Assembly (NCBI RefSeq): GCF_001905545.1
Contig: NZ_LIPD01000010.1
Span: 186,001 to 250,000, forward strand
Direction of reading: 5' to 3'
Source: Streptomyces sp. CB02056
GTDB taxonomy: Bacteria > Actinomycetota > Actinomycetes > Streptomycetales > Streptomycetaceae
Length of the DNA: 64,000 nt
Shown: positions 63,827-64,000 of the stretch, piece by piece
Position numbering within the stretch: the stretch's first letter is position 1
Layout: every line of letters begins with the position of its first letter
Made by a program: the position numbers and the translations under genes
The notes under the pieces: generated by a model
Databases searched by the model: none
Told to the model about the DNA's origin: nothing
The model's input: the letters and a program-made list of their open reading frames with translations, nothing else

Positions 63827-64000
63827 ATGAACCACTGTCCAGTCCGACCCGAACCCGACCTGCGCCCCGGCCCCCAGGAAGCCGCGCCGGAACGAGGGAC
63901 CCCGCCTCCGCGCCGGGCCGATCCGGTGCTGGCCGCGGTCGCGGTGGCGGCGGTGGCGTCCGCGCTCCTGCTCCGGGGCCTGCTGCTGCAGTACGAGTCG
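63827..64000 (+). CDS. N-terminus of a probable membrane protein, cut by window edge
   Basis: An open frame from ATG 63827 reads MNHCPVRPEPDLRPG, a Pro/Arg-rich cytoplasmic leader, then RRADPVLAAVAVAAVASALL with LRGLLLQYES, the start of a first membrane helix. This pattern is common at the start of multi-spanning glycosyltransferases, but the visible 58 codons cannot settle it. An in-frame GTG at 63809 is another start; no ribosome site is clear. Confidence 0.45.
   Translation, partial: MNHCPVRPEPDLRPGPQEAAPERGTPPPRRADPVLAAVAVAAVASALLLRGLLLQYES

Overview
High GC, many GTG starts, apparently leaderless genes, a rare in-frame TTA codon, a DasR-like operator and actinobacterial families (DUF3152, DUF5997, DUF1707, DUF1918, a mycothiol-type DsbA protein) point to a Streptomycetaceae chromosome (Streptomyces or Kitasatospora). 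All calls come from reading the sequence; no database search was run.

Layout. 1-5.3 kb is a glutamine-nitrogen block: asparagine synthetase (cut by the window edge), a small conserved protein, glmS and glutaminase. 5.5-13.5 kb holds a secreted DUF3152 metalloprotease coupled to a 37-aa ORF, a CopZ-like chaperone, a DinB/WYL pair, a MocR regulator divergent from a crotonase, a GNAT and a LysR regulator; a cluster of palindromic repeats fills 8.63-9.20 kb. 13.8-21.4 kb has an HPP membrane protein, two amidohydrolases, an erythromycin-esterase-like protein, a TetR regulator and an NCS1 permease, which together look like a nucleobase/amide salvage region. The permease is followed by about 1.35 kb without genes that contains three decayed copies of its own 3' end. 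22.7-43.6 kb is mainly housekeeping and exported or membrane functions (UGT-type glycosyltransferase, tripeptidyl-peptidase-like lipoprotein, FtsH, NadE, SDR, DUF885, P450, amidase, FUSC exporter).

43.7-63.7 kb appears to be specialised metabolism. Arm 1 (43,966-49,527) is a tight operon: PhyH dioxygenase, DUF6271-like GT-A protein, fold-III PLP decarboxylase, GNAT and MFS exporter, preceded by a DasR-like site. Arm 2 (54,107-63,657) is a second tight operon: PhyH dioxygenase with a TTA codon, DUF6309-like protein, a one-module NRPS, class-III aminotransferase, TauD-like dioxygenase, SDR and methyltransferase. Between them lie a MerR/medium-chain oxidoreductase operon, a PIG-L deacetylase behind a 14-bp inverted repeat, DedA, DUF1918 and TetR.

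The centrepiece is the NRPS at 55,512-59,951. It has the order A-PCP-E-reductase, with no condensation domain. The specificity code I read by hand, DLTKLGHVGK, is closest to aspartate/asparagine. Inference: it loads Asp, epimerises it, and releases D-aspartate 1-semialdehyde, which the adjacent aminotransferase could convert to (R)-3,4-diaminobutanoate; the dioxygenases, SDR and methyltransferase would then tailor it. I recognise no known cluster with this layout.
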